From the NCBI RefSeq assembly GCF_020510665.1, contig NZ_CP075187.1:636001-700000 (forward strand): DNA of 64,000 bases, written 5' to 3'. Below are positions 28,329-38,750 of this stretch, piece after piece. A program made the translations under genes and the position numbers. Each line of letters begins with the position of its first letter. Within the stretch, counting starts at the first letter, position 1. A model generated the notes under the pieces. The model saw only the letters and a program-made list of their open reading frames with translations. It was not told the DNA's origin and did no database searches. The stretch comes from Dechloromonas denitrificans. GTDB lineage: Bacteria > Pseudomonadota > Gammaproteobacteria > Burkholderiales > Rhodocyclaceae.

Positions 28329-28790
28329 ATGGAACAAAACGAACAGCCCGTCTTCGGTATTGAAAAGCTCTACGTCAAGGATCTCTCCATCGAAGTGCCG
28401 AATGCGCCGGAAATCTTCCTGGCGAGCGAAGCTCCGCAGGTTGAAATCAGCCTGAATACCGGTGGTCGTGGCGTTGGCGAAGGTGTTTTCGAAGTCGTGC
28501 TGACGGTGACGGTGACTGCCAAGCTGGGCGAAAAGACGGTTTTCCTGGTTGAAGTCGGTCAGGCCGGTGTTTTCCGCATCATGAATGTGCCGGATGAGCA
28601 AATCGAGCCGCTGATTGCCGTTGCTTGCCCGAACCTGCTGTTCCCGTATGCCCGCGAAGCCATTTCGACGGCGGTAACCCGCGCCGGTTTCTCGCCGATC
28701 GTGCTCCAGCCGGTGAATTTCGAATCGATGTACATGCAGCGTCTGCAAGAGCAGGCTGCTGCAGAGCAACCAGAAGCAACGCTGCAATAA
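28329..28790 (+). CDS. secB: Protein-export chaperone SecB
   Basis: A 153-aa cytosolic chaperone that keeps precursors unfolded and delivers them to SecA. The family strings FGIEKLYVKDLSIEVPNAP and CPNLLFPYAREAISTAVTRAGF are present. It lies between grxC and gpsA, the usual order in proteobacteria. Confidence 0.97.
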   Translation: MEQNEQPVFGIEKLYVKDLSIEVPNAPEIFLASEAPQVEISLNTGGRGVGEGVFEVVLTVTVTAKLGEKTVFLVEVGQAGVFRIMNVPDEQIEPLIAVACPNLLFPYAREAISTAVTRAGFSPIVLQPVNFESMYMQRLQEQAAAEQPEATLQ

Positions 28791-28793
28791 GCC

Positions 28794-29240
28794 ATGACCA
28801 TCTGGCGCCGGGCACTGCCCTTCATTGCATTGCTCGGTGCTGCAGGTGCAGCACCGGCTGTCGAATATCGTTCGGTCGATGTACCGGCAGCCGTGCTTTA
28901 CGATTCACCTTCGCAGAAGGGCAAGAAGCTCTATCTGATCAAGGCGCAGACGCCGGTCGAGGTGATTGTCCGCCTTGAGGGATGGTTCAAGATTCGCGAT
29001 GCCGAAGGCTCGCTGGCCTGGGTTGAGTCGCGCTATCTCGGTGATCGCCGGACGCTCGTCGTCACAGCGCTGAAGGCTGAAATCCGTCAATCGGACAAGG
29101 CTGACGCTCCTGTTTTGCTCGAACTCGACAAATGGGTGGCGGTTGAACTGGTCGAGCCGGCTTCGCCGGGATGGGCCAAGGTGCGCCATCGTGATGGCGT
29201 GACCGGCTATATTCGTTCGACGCAGGTCTGGGGTCTATGA
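28794..29240 (+). CDS. SH3-domain periplasmic protein
   Basis: A 148-aa protein with a signal peptide (cleavage near residue 22, APAVEY) and two bacterial SH3-like repeats (about 25-80 and 85-148), each with a Trp-Ala/Trp-x-Lys element ([27 protein letters not shown]). Such domains bind cell-wall peptides or proteins. It starts 3 bp after secB and overlaps gpsA by four bases (ATGA). Its partner is unknown. Confidence 0.88.
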   Translation: MTIWRRALPFIALLGAAGAAPAVEYRSVDVPAAVLYDSPSQKGKKLYLIKAQTPVEVIVRLEGWFKIRDAEGSLAWVESRYLGDRRTLVVTALKAEIRQSDKADAPVLLELDKWVAVELVEPASPGWAKVRHRDGVTGYIRSTQVWGL

Positions 29241-30226
29241 AAATTACGTTGCTCGGCGCAGGCGCCTGGGGCACGGCATTGGCGATTGCCTTTGCCGGCA
29301 AGCATGATGTCACGTTGTGGTCGCGCGAAGAGGATGTCGCGGTCGACTTGCTGGATACCCGTGAAAACAAACGCTTCTTTCCGGGCTATCGCTTGCCCGA
29401 CTCGGTCGCTGTGTCGACCGATTTTTCTGCGGCAGTAGCCTCGGCCGAGTTGTTGGTCGTCTCGACGCCGATTGCCGGTTTGCGTCCGACGGCTGAGCGC
29501 CTCAAAACCCTGAATTGCACTCTGCCATTGCTGTGGGTGTGCAAAGGCTTTGAGGCAGGGACGGGCTTGTTGCCGCACCAAGTCGTCATTGATGTGCTGG
29601 GGCAGGAGGCCGTTTGTGGCGCACTGTCCGGCCCCAGCTTTGCCGAGGAAGTGGCTGCCGGTCAGCCAACCGCCGTGGCGCTGGCCACCAATCACCCCGA
29701 GTTTGCCCGCGAAGCAGCCCGTCAGCTGCATACCAGTCGTTTGCGCATTTATGCCAATGATGATCTGGTGGGCGTCGAAGTCGGCGGGGCGGTCAAGAAT
29801 GTGATGGCGATTGCGACAGGGACGTGCGATGGTTTGGGCCTGGGCCTGAATACCCGCGCTGCGCTGATGACGCGTGGCCTGGCTGAAATTGCCCGTCTTG
29901 GGTTGGCGCTGGGTGCCAGGCGCGAGACTTTCATGGGCTTGGCCGGCATGGGGGATCTGATTCTGACGTGCACCGGCGACCTGTCGCGCAACCGCCGCGT
30001 CGGGCTGGCCTTGGCGGAGGGCAAGTCCCTGCCGCAAATTCTTGAAGAACTCGGACATGTGGCCGAGGGGGTCTATACGGCACGCGAAGTCGATCGTCTG
30101 GCTCGCCAGTATTCGGTCGATATGCCGATCAGTGCCGCTGTGGCTGCCGTACTTGATGGCCGCCTGAATGCTGCGCAGGCGGTCGAGCAGTTGATGGCGC
30201 GCGACCCGAAGGAAGAGCTGGCTTAA
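29237..30226 (+). CDS. gpsA: Glycerol-3-phosphate dehydrogenase [NAD(P)+]
   Basis: A 329-aa enzyme making sn-glycerol 3-phosphate for phospholipid synthesis. The dinucleotide fold [11 protein letters not shown] opens the protein. [20 protein letters not shown] and [17 protein letters not shown] (with the catalytic lysine) follow. Its TAA overlaps the stop of the convergent trmL gene by four bases (TTAA). Confidence 0.96.
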   Translation: MKITLLGAGAWGTALAIAFAGKHDVTLWSREEDVAVDLLDTRENKRFFPGYRLPDSVAVSTDFSAAVASAELLVVSTPIAGLRPTAERLKTLNCTLPLLWVCKGFEAGTGLLPHQVVIDVLGQEAVCGALSGPSFAEEVAAGQPTAVALATNHPEFAREAARQLHTSRLRIYANDDLVGVEVGGAVKNVMAIATGTCDGLGLGLNTRAALMTRGLAEIARLGLALGARRETFMGLAGMGDLILTCTGDLSRNRRVGLALAEGKSLPQILEELGHVAEGVYTAREVDRLARQYSVDMPISAAVAAVLDGRLNAAQAVEQLMARDPKEELA

Positions 30227-30687
30227 GTCGCGCCCTTGAAGCCGCTCTGACGCCAGGCTTCAAACACGGTCACGGCAGCGGCATTCGATAAATTCAGGCT
30301 GCGCTGATCTGCCTGCATGGGCAGGCGGAGTCTGTTTTCCGGCAAGAATTCGGCCAGTATCTCGGGCGGCAAGCCGCTGGTTTCCCGTCCAAAAACAAAC
30401 ACGTCATTGTCATTCAGTGTGGTTGAGAACGGGCTGGCATGACCCTTGGTGGTCATTGCAAACATCCGGCGATGCCCCAGGGCCTGACGACAGGCTGCCC
30501 AGTCGGGGTGGCGAACGACGCGGGCGTATTCGTGATAGTCCAGTCCGGCCCGGCGCAAGCCCTTGTCGTCGATATTGAAGCCGAGCGGTTCAACAAGATG
30601 CAGTTCGGCGCCGGTATTGGCGCATAAACGAATGATGTTGCCGGTATTGGGCGGAATTTCGGGCTGGTAGAGGACGACGGCGACCAC
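30223..30687 (-). CDS. trmL: tRNA (cytidine(34)-2'-O)-methyltransferase TrmL
   Basis: A 154-aa SPOUT methyltransferase that modifies the wobble base of leucine tRNAs. [24 protein letters not shown] and [12 protein letters not shown] are signature segments, and the knot core [20 protein letters not shown] closes it. The GTG at 30687 gives the normal length (E. coli: 157 aa); its ribosome site is weak. It follows comF by 53 bp on the same strand. Confidence 0.93.
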   Translation of the reverse strand: MVAVVLYQPEIPPNTGNIIRLCANTGAELHLVEPLGFNIDDKGLRRAGLDYHEYARVVRHPDWAACRQALGHRRMFAMTTKGHASPFSTTLNDNDVFVFGRETSGLPPEILAEFLPENRLRLPMQADQRSLNLSNAAAVTVFEAWRQSGFKGAT

Positions 30688-30740
30688 GATGTAATTGGCT
30701 GGGTTCGGAGGGGGCGGATTAAAGCACGAATTGATTGCGC

Positions 30741-31460
30741 TTAGTGTTTCAGGGTGCGCGCGGCAACGGCGACACTGACTGTTTCCGCGCCATGTATTTT
30801 CAGAATGCGAGCGCATTCGTTCAGGGTTGAGCCGGTTGTCATCACGTCATCAACCAGCAGAATGCGCTGCCCGGTGTAGTCTTTGCGGCATTCGAACGCG
30901 CCGGCCACGTTTTTATGGCGCTCCTTGTGCGGCAAATCGGCTTGTGGCCGGGTGGAGCGCGTTCGTTGCAGATGGTGATATTCGACCGGTCGGTTGAGCG
31001 CCTTGCCCAGTGCGCGCGCTATTTCCATGGATTGATTGAAGCCGCGTTCGAGCAAGCGGGCCGGATGCAGTGGCAGAGGAATGATCAAGTCGTGGTCGCT
31101 TGCTGTCAGCTGCGTGGATAGCCGCTCGCCGAGCCATTCCGCGACAGATAACTGGTGGCCGTATTTCAGGCTGTGAATGATGCGGTCGACCGGGAAATCG
31201 TAGCGAAATCCGGCGACGACCTTGTCGAAGTGCGGTGCTTTGTGGAGGCAGGCGCCGCAACGTTCGCCGTAGCTGGTCTGCTCGGCGCAGGATGGGCAGC
31301 ATTGGGGTGGCATGCCGGGCAGTTCGGCAAGGCAGTCGGCGCAGATCACGCGGCTGCCGCTGTCTTCTGCGCAGAGCAGGCAACTGCCGGGAAGTGCATT
31401 CGAAAGTCCCTGCACAACATGCTTTAACGCTTGCCGCAGGGGCTGGGGTAAAATTGACAT
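30741..31460 (-). CDS. comF: ComF-family phosphoribosyltransferase
   Basis: A 239-aa protein with an N-terminal four-cysteine zinc region ([21 protein letters not shown]) and a C-terminal type I phosphoribosyltransferase fold with PRPP loop [14 protein letters not shown]. ComF homologues take part in DNA uptake during natural transformation; in many bacteria the gene (gntX/comF) lies next to bio genes, as here. Confidence 0.93.
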   Translation of the reverse strand: MSILPQPLRQALKHVVQGLSNALPGSCLLCAEDSGSRVICADCLAELPGMPPQCCPSCAEQTSYGERCGACLHKAPHFDKVVAGFRYDFPVDRIIHSLKYGHQLSVAEWLGERLSTQLTASDHDLIIPLPLHPARLLERGFNQSMEIARALGKALNRPVEYHHLQRTRSTRPQADLPHKERHKNVAGAFECRKDYTGQRILLVDDVMTTGSTLNECARILKIHGAETVSVAVAARTLKH

Positions 31461-31540
31461 GATTCAGAGCGTCCTCGATAATCCATAATTACCGTTGTTT
31501 TCGTATCTGATTTTTATCGTTTATTTTCGCAAGGCCACTC

Positions 31541-32524
31541 ATGCAAGCAAGCACTCTCGCCGCCGTTTCTTCCACTCCGCAGTCTGCTCCTGCCCGTCGC
31601 TGGACGGCCGAGGAGGTGCTCGCCCTGTACGAGCTGCCGCTCATGGACCTGATCTGGCGCGCCCAAGGCGTGCATCGTGAAAATTTCGATCCAAATGCCA
31701 TTCAACGCTCGACGCTGCTTTCGGTCAAGACCGGTGGCTGTTCCGAGGATTGCAGCTACTGCTCGCAGTCGGCGCGCTATGAAACCGATACCCAGCGCGA
31801 ACGCCTGATGCCGCTCGACGAGGTCGTTGCTGCTGCCAAGGCCGCCAAGGACAAGGGCGCTTCCCGTTTCTGCATGGGCGCCGCCTGGAAGGGGCCGAAA
31901 GACAACGATCTCGACCGCGTGCTCGACATGGTGCGTGAGGTCAAGGCTCTCGGCATGCAGACGTGTGTCACGCTCGGTATGCTCAAGGACGGTCAGGCTG
32001 AGAGGCTGAAAGAAGCCGGCCTGGATTACTACAACCACAATCTCGATACGGACAAGGAGTTCTACGGTCAGGTGATCAAGAGCCATACGCACGACGATCG
32101 TCTCGATACGCTCGAGCAGGTGCGTGATGCCGGGATCAATGTTTGTTCCGGCGGGATTATCGGCATGGGCGAATCGCGCAAGAATCGCGCTGCACTGATC
32201 GTCCAGCTGGCCAATCTGCCGAAGCCGCCCGAGTCTGTGCCAATCAACAACCTGGTACCGATTCCGGGGACGCCGCTGGCCGCCAACGAGCGTCTTGATC
32301 CATTCGAGTTCGTCCGGACCATCGCCGCCGCCCGCATTGCCATGCCATCCTCCTGGGTGCGCCTCTCGGCCGGTCGTCAGGAAATGACCGACGAACTCCA
32401 GACGCTGTGCTTCCTGGCTGGCGCTAATTCAATGTTCTACGGTGACCGTCTGTTGACTACCGATAACCCGGAAGCCGACCGCGACGACGCATTGTTTGCC
32501 CGCTTGGGCGTCAAGGCGGTTTGA
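31541..32524 (+). CDS. bioB: Biotin synthase
   Basis: A 327-aa radical-SAM enzyme inserting sulfur into dethiobiotin. The SAM cluster motif is [23 protein letters not shown] and RLSAGRQEM (with the [2Fe-2S] ligand Arg) are also present. The upstream 80 bp to comF is AT-rich, but no BirA operator is evident. Its TGA overlaps the TTG start of bioC. Confidence 0.97.
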   Translation: MQASTLAAVSSTPQSAPARRWTAEEVLALYELPLMDLIWRAQGVHRENFDPNAIQRSTLLSVKTGGCSEDCSYCSQSARYETDTQRERLMPLDEVVAAAKAAKDKGASRFCMGAAWKGPKDNDLDRVLDMVREVKALGMQTCVTLGMLKDGQAERLKEAGLDYYNHNLDTDKEFYGQVIKSHTHDDRLDTLEQVRDAGINVCSGGIIGMGESRKNRAALIVQLANLPKPPESVPINNLVPIPGTPLAANERLDPFEFVRTIAAARIAMPSSWVRLSAGRQEMTDELQTLCFLAGANSMFYGDRLLTTDNPEADRDDALFARLGVKAV

Positions 32525-33399
32525 GCGCCACTTTCGTCGACCGGCAGCAAGTCGGTCGACGGTTTTCCCGCGTTGCGGCGAATTACGATCAGGCCGATTT
32601 TTTCGTCCGCGAGATCGATCGTCGGATGCAGGACCGGCTTGACTACGTCAAGCTTGCGCCCCGGCAAATCCTAGATCTCGGCTGCGGTCGCGGTGGCAGC
32701 TTCGCGGCTCTGGCGACGCGTTATCCGGACGCGCATTTGCTCGGGCTGGATCTTTCGCCGGCCATGCTGCAGGCCGCCCAACCGCGCCGCGTGAGCTGGC
32801 AGCGCTGGTTGGGGATGGGCGCATCGAATCAGCCAGCCCTTCTGGCGGCGGATGCAGCCCATTTGCCCATCAAGTCGCGGTCGACCGCGCTGATCTGGTC
32901 AAATCTGCTGCTCCACTGGCTAGATGATCCTTTGCCGGCGCTGGCTGAAGCGCACCGTGTGCTCGAAGTGGGCGGCTTGCTGATGTTTTCGACGCTGGGG
33001 CCTGATTCGCTCAAGGAGTTGCGTACGGCATTCGGTGATGGTTACGCACACACCCAGCGTTTCATCGACATGCATGATCTGGGTGACATGCTGGTTGGCT
33101 GCGGTTTTAGCGACCCGGTGATGGACATGGAAGTGATCACGCTGACTTATGACGATCTCGATGCCATGTTTGCCGAATTAAGGGCGGCTGGCTCCAGTTG
33201 TGCGATGAAAGCCCGGCGGCATGGCCTGACTGGCCGGGAAGTCTTGAGTAAGGCGCGTCAGGCGTACGAGACAATGCGCCGGGATGGCAAGCTGCCGGCG
33301 ACTTTCGAGGTGGTTTACGGCCACGCGTGGAAGCCGGAGCCCAAGCAGGCACCGGACGGCCGTGCGATCGTTCGCTTCGACCTGCCACGCACTAAATGA
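32521..33399 (+). CDS. bioC: Malonyl-ACP O-methyltransferase BioC
   Basis: A 292-aa SAM-dependent methyltransferase that starts pimelate synthesis for biotin. The SAM loop is [38 protein letters not shown] and [18 protein letters not shown] are typical of BioC. The start is TTG at 32521, overlapping the bioB stop (translational coupling). Its stop codon directly abuts that of the convergent msrQ gene with no bases between. Confidence 0.92.
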   Translation: MSATFVDRQQVGRRFSRVAANYDQADFFVREIDRRMQDRLDYVKLAPRQILDLGCGRGGSFAALATRYPDAHLLGLDLSPAMLQAAQPRRVSWQRWLGMGASNQPALLAADAAHLPIKSRSTALIWSNLLLHWLDDPLPALAEAHRVLEVGGLLMFSTLGPDSLKELRTAFGDGYAHTQRFIDMHDLGDMLVGCGFSDPVMDMEVITLTYDDLDAMFAELRAAGSSCAMKARRHGLTGREVLSKARQAYETMRRDGKLPATFEVVYGHAWKPEPKQAPDGRAIVRFDLPRTK

Positions 33400-34089
33400 C
33401 TACTTGGGCCGCTGCCTGAAAAAATGTAGCGGCTTGCTGGTGATCGGCGTAGTCGCGGGTATGGCCTTGCGCTGTCGCTCCCTGATTCTCCAGCCAAGCA
33501 ATGCGATCAGCGTAGCACTGCCGGCGAGTGACCAGATCAGGGTGTCTGCCTTGCTTTGCCAGAGGTAATGGATGGCGGCCAGAATTCCGATCAGATAGAT
33601 GTTGCGGTGCAACTCCTGCCAGCGGCGACCGCCCAGTCGCCGTATGGCCAGCTGGTTTGAGGTGGCGGCCAGAGGAATCAGCAATGCGAAGGCAGCGAAG
33701 CCAATGGCGATGAATGGTCGCTTCAAAATATCCCCGGCGATCTCGTCGACCGCGAAAGCGTGCTGAAACCCGACGAATGAAAGAGCGTGCAGCACTGCGT
33801 AGAAAAAGACGAACAAGCCCAGCATGCGGCGCAAGCGAAGCAGCCAATGCCACTGTGTCATGCTGCGTAGTGGCGAGATGCTTAGCGTCAGCAGCAAGAA
33901 GCTGAAGGTCCAGAAACCGGTGCGACGTTGGATAAATTCGGCCGGCTGTGCGCCAAGGTCGCCAGCCCATGCTGCCTGGGCCAAGCATCCAAAAGGGATC
34001 AGGGCGAGGGAAAAAAGCAGGGCTTTGAGCCAGCTGAGTTGTTGGCTATCGGGGTGCCAGGCAATCGCCCGGTGTTCTCTTGCGGTCAT
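33400..34089 (-). CDS. msrQ: Heme-binding membrane subunit MsrQ (YedZ)
   Basis: A 229-aa membrane protein with about six helices and the ferric-reductase-like heme ligands in FVFFYAVLHALSFVGF and ELHRNIYLIGILAAIHYLWQSK. MsrQ passes electrons to the periplasmic methionine-sulfoxide reductase MsrP. No msrP gene is in the window, although the two are usually adjacent. It lies five bases behind the HDOD gene. Confidence 0.88.
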   Translation of the reverse strand: MTAREHRAIAWHPDSQQLSWLKALLFSLALIPFGCLAQAAWAGDLGAQPAEFIQRRTGFWTFSFLLLTLSISPLRSMTQWHWLLRLRRMLGLFVFFYAVLHALSFVGFQHAFAVDEIAGDILKRPFIAIGFAAFALLIPLAATSNQLAIRRLGGRRWQELHRNIYLIGILAAIHYLWQSKADTLIWSLAGSATLIALLGWRIRERQRKAIPATTPITSKPLHFFRQRPK

Positions 34090-34094
34090 CCGGT

Positions 34095-34937
34095 TCAGGC
34101 TGCAAGAGCCTGTTTTAGTTCCCTGATGTCTTCTTCTGCATCTTCGATCAAATCGGCAAAGCGTTCTCGGTCGATTTTACGGAGTGCCGATTCCTCCGGG
34201 GGGAGGCCGGCTTCGAGCCAGTCGTGGTCGCAGCCGGCAAGCAGGTTGGCAAAATATAAGACATCGCTGACGGTGCAGGGGTTTTCGACGTTCTGTAGTC
34301 GATCATGCTCGCGGATAGCGGTGGTGATGGTCTCTGGCAGGCCAAGAACGTGCAACAGGCTTTCGCCAATGCTGTCATGCCAGCCGATCAGCAATTCGAT
34401 CATGTGGCTTCTGTCGTTGCTGTATTCGGGAAATTCCGCAGCGCAGTACAGGAGATAAAAAATCCCGATATCGTGTACCAGCCCGGCCAGCATTGCCTGA
34501 TCCGGATTGATGCGACCAAGGCGGCGAGCCAGTACGCGGGCGATCGCTGCAACCTGCAGCGAGTGTTCCCAGGCATTTCGGGCGATGTCGGTAAAGCTGG
34601 CCAGGTTTCTCGAGCGCAGCATCTGGTCCAGTGCCACGGCCAGCGAGGTTGTGCGTACAACTTCAAAACCCAGGCGGCTGATGGCGCTGGCCAGGTCGCT
34701 GATTTGCCGGCCGCTGGTGTTGTAGCTTGCCGAATTTGCCAGCCGCAGAAGTTTGCTCGAAATCAGGGGCTCGACACTGACCACCTGAGCGACCCGTTCC
34801 GTGGTGGCATTCGGGTCGTTCAGTACATTGCGGACGAGTACCGCAGCGTCAAGGCAGGTTGGGAAATTGAGGTGCCCACAAAGGTTGCGGGCGATTTCGT
34901 CCAGGATCGAGAAATGCTTGCTGCGGTCGACGTCCAT
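34095..34937 (-). CDS. HDOD-domain signalling protein
   Basis: A 280-aa cytosolic protein dominated by an HDOD domain (about 15-215), with LANSASYNTSGRQISDLASAISRLG and AGLVHDIGIFYLLY, a helical fold related to HD phosphohydrolases but used mainly as a signalling scaffold. The start at 34937 (MDVDRSKHFSILDE) lies two bases beyond the stop of the CBS gene; an earlier in-frame start would lie inside that gene. The partner is unknown. Confidence 0.88.
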   Translation of the reverse strand: MDVDRSKHFSILDEIARNLCGHLNFPTCLDAAVLVRNVLNDPNATTERVAQVVSVEPLISSKLLRLANSASYNTSGRQISDLASAISRLGFEVVRTTSLAVALDQMLRSRNLASFTDIARNAWEHSLQVAAIARVLARRLGRINPDQAMLAGLVHDIGIFYLLYCAAEFPEYSNDRSHMIELLIGWHDSIGESLLHVLGLPETITTAIREHDRLQNVENPCTVSDVLYFANLLAGCDHDWLEAGLPPEESALRKIDRERFADLIEDAEEDIRELKQALAA

Positions 34938-34938
34938 T

Positions 34939-35370
34939 TCAGCCTGAAATATAGCGTTCCAGTTCGGCAATCAGAAATTGCTGGGAACTGATGGTTTCCT
35001 TGACCAGGTCACCAATCGAAATCATGCCGGCGACGCTGCTATCGTCATTCAGCACGGGCAGATGCCGAAAATGTTTCTCGGTCATCAAGGCCATACATTC
35101 ATCCAGGCTCGCCGCTGGTGTCACGTAAGCCACCTTGTCGCTCATGATTTCGCGTACTTGGGTGTCTTTCGATGTCTTGCCCTGGAGGATGATTTTTCGA
35201 GCGTAGTCGCGTTCCGAGAAGATGCCGACCAGTTGTTCGCCATCCAGAACGAGGAGGGCGCCTACATCGTGCTTGGCCATCACGCTGAGCGCGTGAAAAA
35301 CAGTATCGCTTGGTGCTACGACAGCCAGAGGGCGGTCTTTGTTGGCGAGCATTTGCTTGAGTGTTTTCAC
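34939..35370 (-). CDS. Tandem CBS-domain protein
   Basis: A 143-aa protein made of two CBS domains (about 8-65 and 73-130), ending at residue 143. Such stand-alone pairs bind adenosyl nucleotides and sense energy state. The first has VGIFSERDYARKIILQG and the second MALMTEKHFRHLPVLND. It precedes the HDOD gene with an overlap of start and stop regions, so CBS, HDOD and msrQ probably form one unit. Confidence 0.92.
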   Translation of the reverse strand: MKTLKQMLANKDRPLAVVAPSDTVFHALSVMAKHDVGALLVLDGEQLVGIFSERDYARKIILQGKTSKDTQVREIMSDKVAYVTPAASLDECMALMTEKHFRHLPVLNDDSSVAGMISIGDLVKETISSQQFLIAELERYISG

Positions 35371-35440
35371 GGGGTGTCTCCTCTGTCGGGTGAGCTTGTT
35401 TTTGCTTCTGCAGTCTATCCCGCTGTGTTCTGCCTGCCAA

Positions 35441-35474
35441 GGTCAAAAAAGAAAAGGCAGCCGAAGCTGCCTTT
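35441..35474 (-). terminator. Terminator after cytochrome c4
   Basis: On the minus strand AAAGGCAGC pairs with GCTGCCTTT around CGAA and is followed by a T-rich run (TTTTCTTTTTTG). It lies 22 bp behind the cytochrome stop and ahead of the CBS gene. Confidence 0.8.
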
Positions 35475-35496
35475 GCATTGGGTTTTCTGCCTTGGC

Positions 35497-36132
35497 TTAA
35501 CGCAGGCCGGCGGCGTATTCCGATACAGCCTTGATTTCAACGTCCGAAAGCTTGGCGGCGATCGTGCGCATCATCTTTTCCGGGTCATTGGCGCGTTCGT
35601 CAGCGCGGAATGCCTTCAGTTGGGCTTCGGTGTATTCCGGGAACTGGCCGGCCAGCTTTGGATATTGTGCCGGCAGACCTGCGCCAGCCGGGCCGTGACA
35701 GCCTGCACAGGCAGGAACGCCCTTCTTGTAGTCGCCTTGGCGCCACAGTTTCTGGCCCAGAGCAATCTTGGTTTCATCCTTGGCAGATGCCGGCTTGGCT
35801 TTCTGGCTGGCAAACCAGGCGGCGACATTTTTCATGTCTTCGTCAGAAAGCGGGGCGGCCATGCCACCCATGATCGGGTTGTTACGGGCAGCCGGCTTGC
35901 CATCGGCAGCCTTGAAATTCTTCAGTTGCTTGTAGATGTACTCTTCAACCTGGCCAGCCAGATGCGGATTGGCTGAAGCGGCGCTGTTGCCGTCGGCGCC
36001 GTGACAGGCGACACAAACGGTCTCGGCAATAACCTTGCCTTTGGCAGGGTCGGCTTTGGTTTTGGCTTCTTCGGAAGCGTTGGCGATGAAACTGGTGGCG
36101 AGAAGGACTGCCATTGCCGCTGTACGGATCAT
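35497..36132 (-). CDS. Diheme cytochrome c4
   Basis: A 211-aa periplasmic electron carrier. Signal peptide to about residue 20 (FIANA), then two class I cytochrome domains with heme sites CVACHG and CAGCHGP. NPIMGGMAAPLSD and AQLKAFRADERANDPEKMM carry the axial Met of each heme. The ATG at 36132 has AAGGAG eight bases upstream. Cytochrome c4 donates electrons to cbb3-type oxidases; no oxidase gene is in the window. Next to engB, as in many beta- and gammaproteobacteria. Confidence 0.95.
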   Translation of the reverse strand: MIRTAAMAVLLATSFIANASEEAKTKADPAKGKVIAETVCVACHGADGNSAASANPHLAGQVEEYIYKQLKNFKAADGKPAARNNPIMGGMAAPLSDEDMKNVAAWFASQKAKPASAKDETKIALGQKLWRQGDYKKGVPACAGCHGPAGAGLPAQYPKLAGQFPEYTEAQLKAFRADERANDPEKMMRTIAAKLSDVEIKAVSEYAAGLR

Positions 36133-36241
36133 TTTCGAACTCCTTGTGCGCATCTCGAGGCGCTTTTGACCGGGACTGAAGTTACAAACCTGCTATTCTA
36201 TAGCAGTTCTCCGCCGCGTTGGCGGGTCTTCCGAGTTTTTT

Positions 36242-36922
36242 ATGCCTCTGTTCCAAAAGGCGGTTTTCTTAACCACCGTTGCCAATCTCCGTGATTTACC
36301 CGCCGACTCTGTTCGGGAAGTAGCCTTCGCAGGCCGTTCCAATGCCGGTAAATCTTCTGCCATCAACACCCTGGCCGGTCGCGTGCGTCTGGCTTTCGTC
36401 AGCAAGACGCCGGGGCGAACCCAGCACCTGAATTATTTTACCTTGGCCGAGGGCAAGTATTTTGTCGACTTGCCTGGTTATGGCTATGCCAAGGCGCCTG
36501 AAGCGATTCGTTCGCAGTGGGAAGGGCTGATCGGGCCGTATCTCAGCGAGCGCGACCAACTGGCTGGCTTGGTGGTCATCATGGATATCCGTCGTCCGAT
36601 GACGGACCTCGACCTGAAGTTGATCGATTGGTTCCGGCCGACCGGTCGCCCGATTCATATTCTGCTTTCCAAGGCAGACAAGCTTAGTCGGCAGGAGCAA
36701 ACCAAGGTGCTGCGTTCGGTGAAGGCCGAAGTGGCGACCTGGGGCGATGCCGCCCTGTACTCCGTGCAGCTCTTTTCCAGTCTCAAGAAGACGGGGGTTG
36801 AGGATGCCGAGGAGGTGCTGGCTGGCTGGCTGGGGATGGAATACAAGCGCCCGGTCGTTGCGCCCAAACCGCAAAACAAAGTGCCCCCGGCTAAGGGGGG
36901 GCCGGGGGCAAAAATGCACTGA
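36242..36922 (+). CDS. engB: Ribosome biogenesis GTPase EngB/YsxC
   Basis: A 226-aa GTPase needed for 50S assembly. G1 is [15 protein letters not shown]3 is [12 protein letters not shown]4 is LSKADKL. The last roughly 24 residues (Pro/Lys/Gly-rich) extend beyond the usual family end and are largely encoded by a perfect GC hairpin (36883-36909). It is divergent from the cytochrome c4 gene. Confidence 0.95.
   Translation: MPLFQKAVFLTTVANLRDLPADSVREVAFAGRSNAGKSSAINTLAGRVRLAFVSKTPGRTQHLNYFTLAEGKYFVDLPGYGYAKAPEAIRSQWEGLIGPYLSERDQLAGLVVIMDIRRPMTDLDLKLIDWFRPTGRPIHILLSKADKLSRQEQTKVLRSVKAEVATWGDAALYSVQLFSSLKKTGVEDAEEVLAGWLGMEYKRPVVAPKPQNKVPPAKGGPGAKMH
36883..36909. repeat. GC-rich palindrome within the end of engB
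   Basis: GCCCCCGGC (36883-36891) and GCCGGGGGC (36901-36909) form a perfect 9-bp stem around a 9-base G-rich loop (TAAGGGGGG). It encodes part of the unusual engB tail. It lacks a T-run, so it is not a standard terminator. It may be a REP-like element that landed at the gene end. Confidence 0.5.
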
Positions 36923-37034
36923 CGTGGTCAAGGCACCCGCTCAGGGAGGTGAAGCGGGAGACAGCGCGTGCTATCTGCAGACTCTGACGTGGGTCAACGC
37001 TAAAAGTTCCGCGCTGTTAAAAAATATCTGCTGA

Positions 37035-38054
<1,020 letters not shown>

Positions 38055-38070
38055 GTGGTCGGCAGCATTT

Positions 38071-38098
38071 AAAAAGGGCGGCCTGGGCCGCCCTTTTT
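38071..38098. terminator. Bidirectional terminator between hemB and slmA
   Basis: A near-perfect hairpin AAAAAGGGCGGCC/GGCCGCCCTTTTT ends hemB on the plus strand and slmA on the minus strand (slmA stop 5 bp away). Confidence 0.9.
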
Positions 38099-38102
38099 GC
38101 GT

Positions 38103-38711
38103 TTACCCGCCAGGTGCGCCTGACTGCGACAGGCAGGCGAAATAAAGCATTGGCCACTGCTGTTGCCACTGGGCCAGCGGTTCGCGGGTGAAACCGCTGC
38201 GTGCGTATTGTTCCCAGCGGCCAACCGCGTAACAGCGCAGCAGGTTGGCCAATGAGGCGAAGTCGGCATCGGCTTTCAGGTTGTCCTGGGTGGCGGCAAT
38301 GCGCAGTGCCTGCTTGAGCGCTGCTTCCAGTTTGTCGAGCAGGGCATTGATCCGTTGTTGCAGGCGTTCGTTTTCATTGACCAATGCATCACCGATCAGG
38401 ACGCGGGTCATGCCGCGGTTTTTCTGGGCAAAGCGCAGCAGCAGGCTGAGAATCTGCTCCACCTGGTTGAAGCCCTGGCTTTCTTCGGCCGTAATCTGGT
38501 TGATGACGCCAAAAAGGCTTTGTTCAATGAACTCGATCAGGCCTTCATACATCTGAGCCTTGCTGGCGAAGTGGCGGTAAAGCGCCGCTTCCGAACAGTC
38601 AAGCCTGGCGGCCAGTGCTGCCGTGGTGATCTTTTCGCCTTTGGGGACTTCCAGCATCCCGGCGAGTGTTTGCAGAATTTGCAGGCGGCGTTCGCCCGGT
38701 TTGACGGCCAT
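38103..38711 (-). CDS. slmA: Nucleoid occlusion factor SlmA
   Basis: A 202-aa TetR-type DNA-binding protein that blocks FtsZ rings over the nucleoid. The N-terminal helix-turn-helix is ITTAALAARLDCSEAALYRHFASKAQMYEGLIEFIE, matching SlmA rather than other TetR proteins. RNRGMTRVLIGDALV-type sequence is present. GAGGGG precedes the ATG. It is next to argB, in keeping with its usual placement near pyrimidine/arginine genes. Confidence 0.92.
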   Translation of the reverse strand: MAVKPGERRLQILQTLAGMLEVPKGEKITTAALAARLDCSEAALYRHFASKAQMYEGLIEFIEQSLFGVINQITAEESQGFNQVEQILSLLLRFAQKNRGMTRVLIGDALVNENERLQQRINALLDKLEAALKQALRIAATQDNLKADADFASLANLLRCYAVGRWEQYARSGFTREPLAQWQQQWPMLYFACLSQSGAPGG

Positions 38712-38750
38712 CGATCATCCCCTCTCGATTCCTTGATTTTTGTCCGGAAA

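Noticed and set aside
31461..31540. BirA operator upstream of bioB
   Set aside because: No TTGTAAACC-type inverted repeat is visible in the comF-bioB gap.
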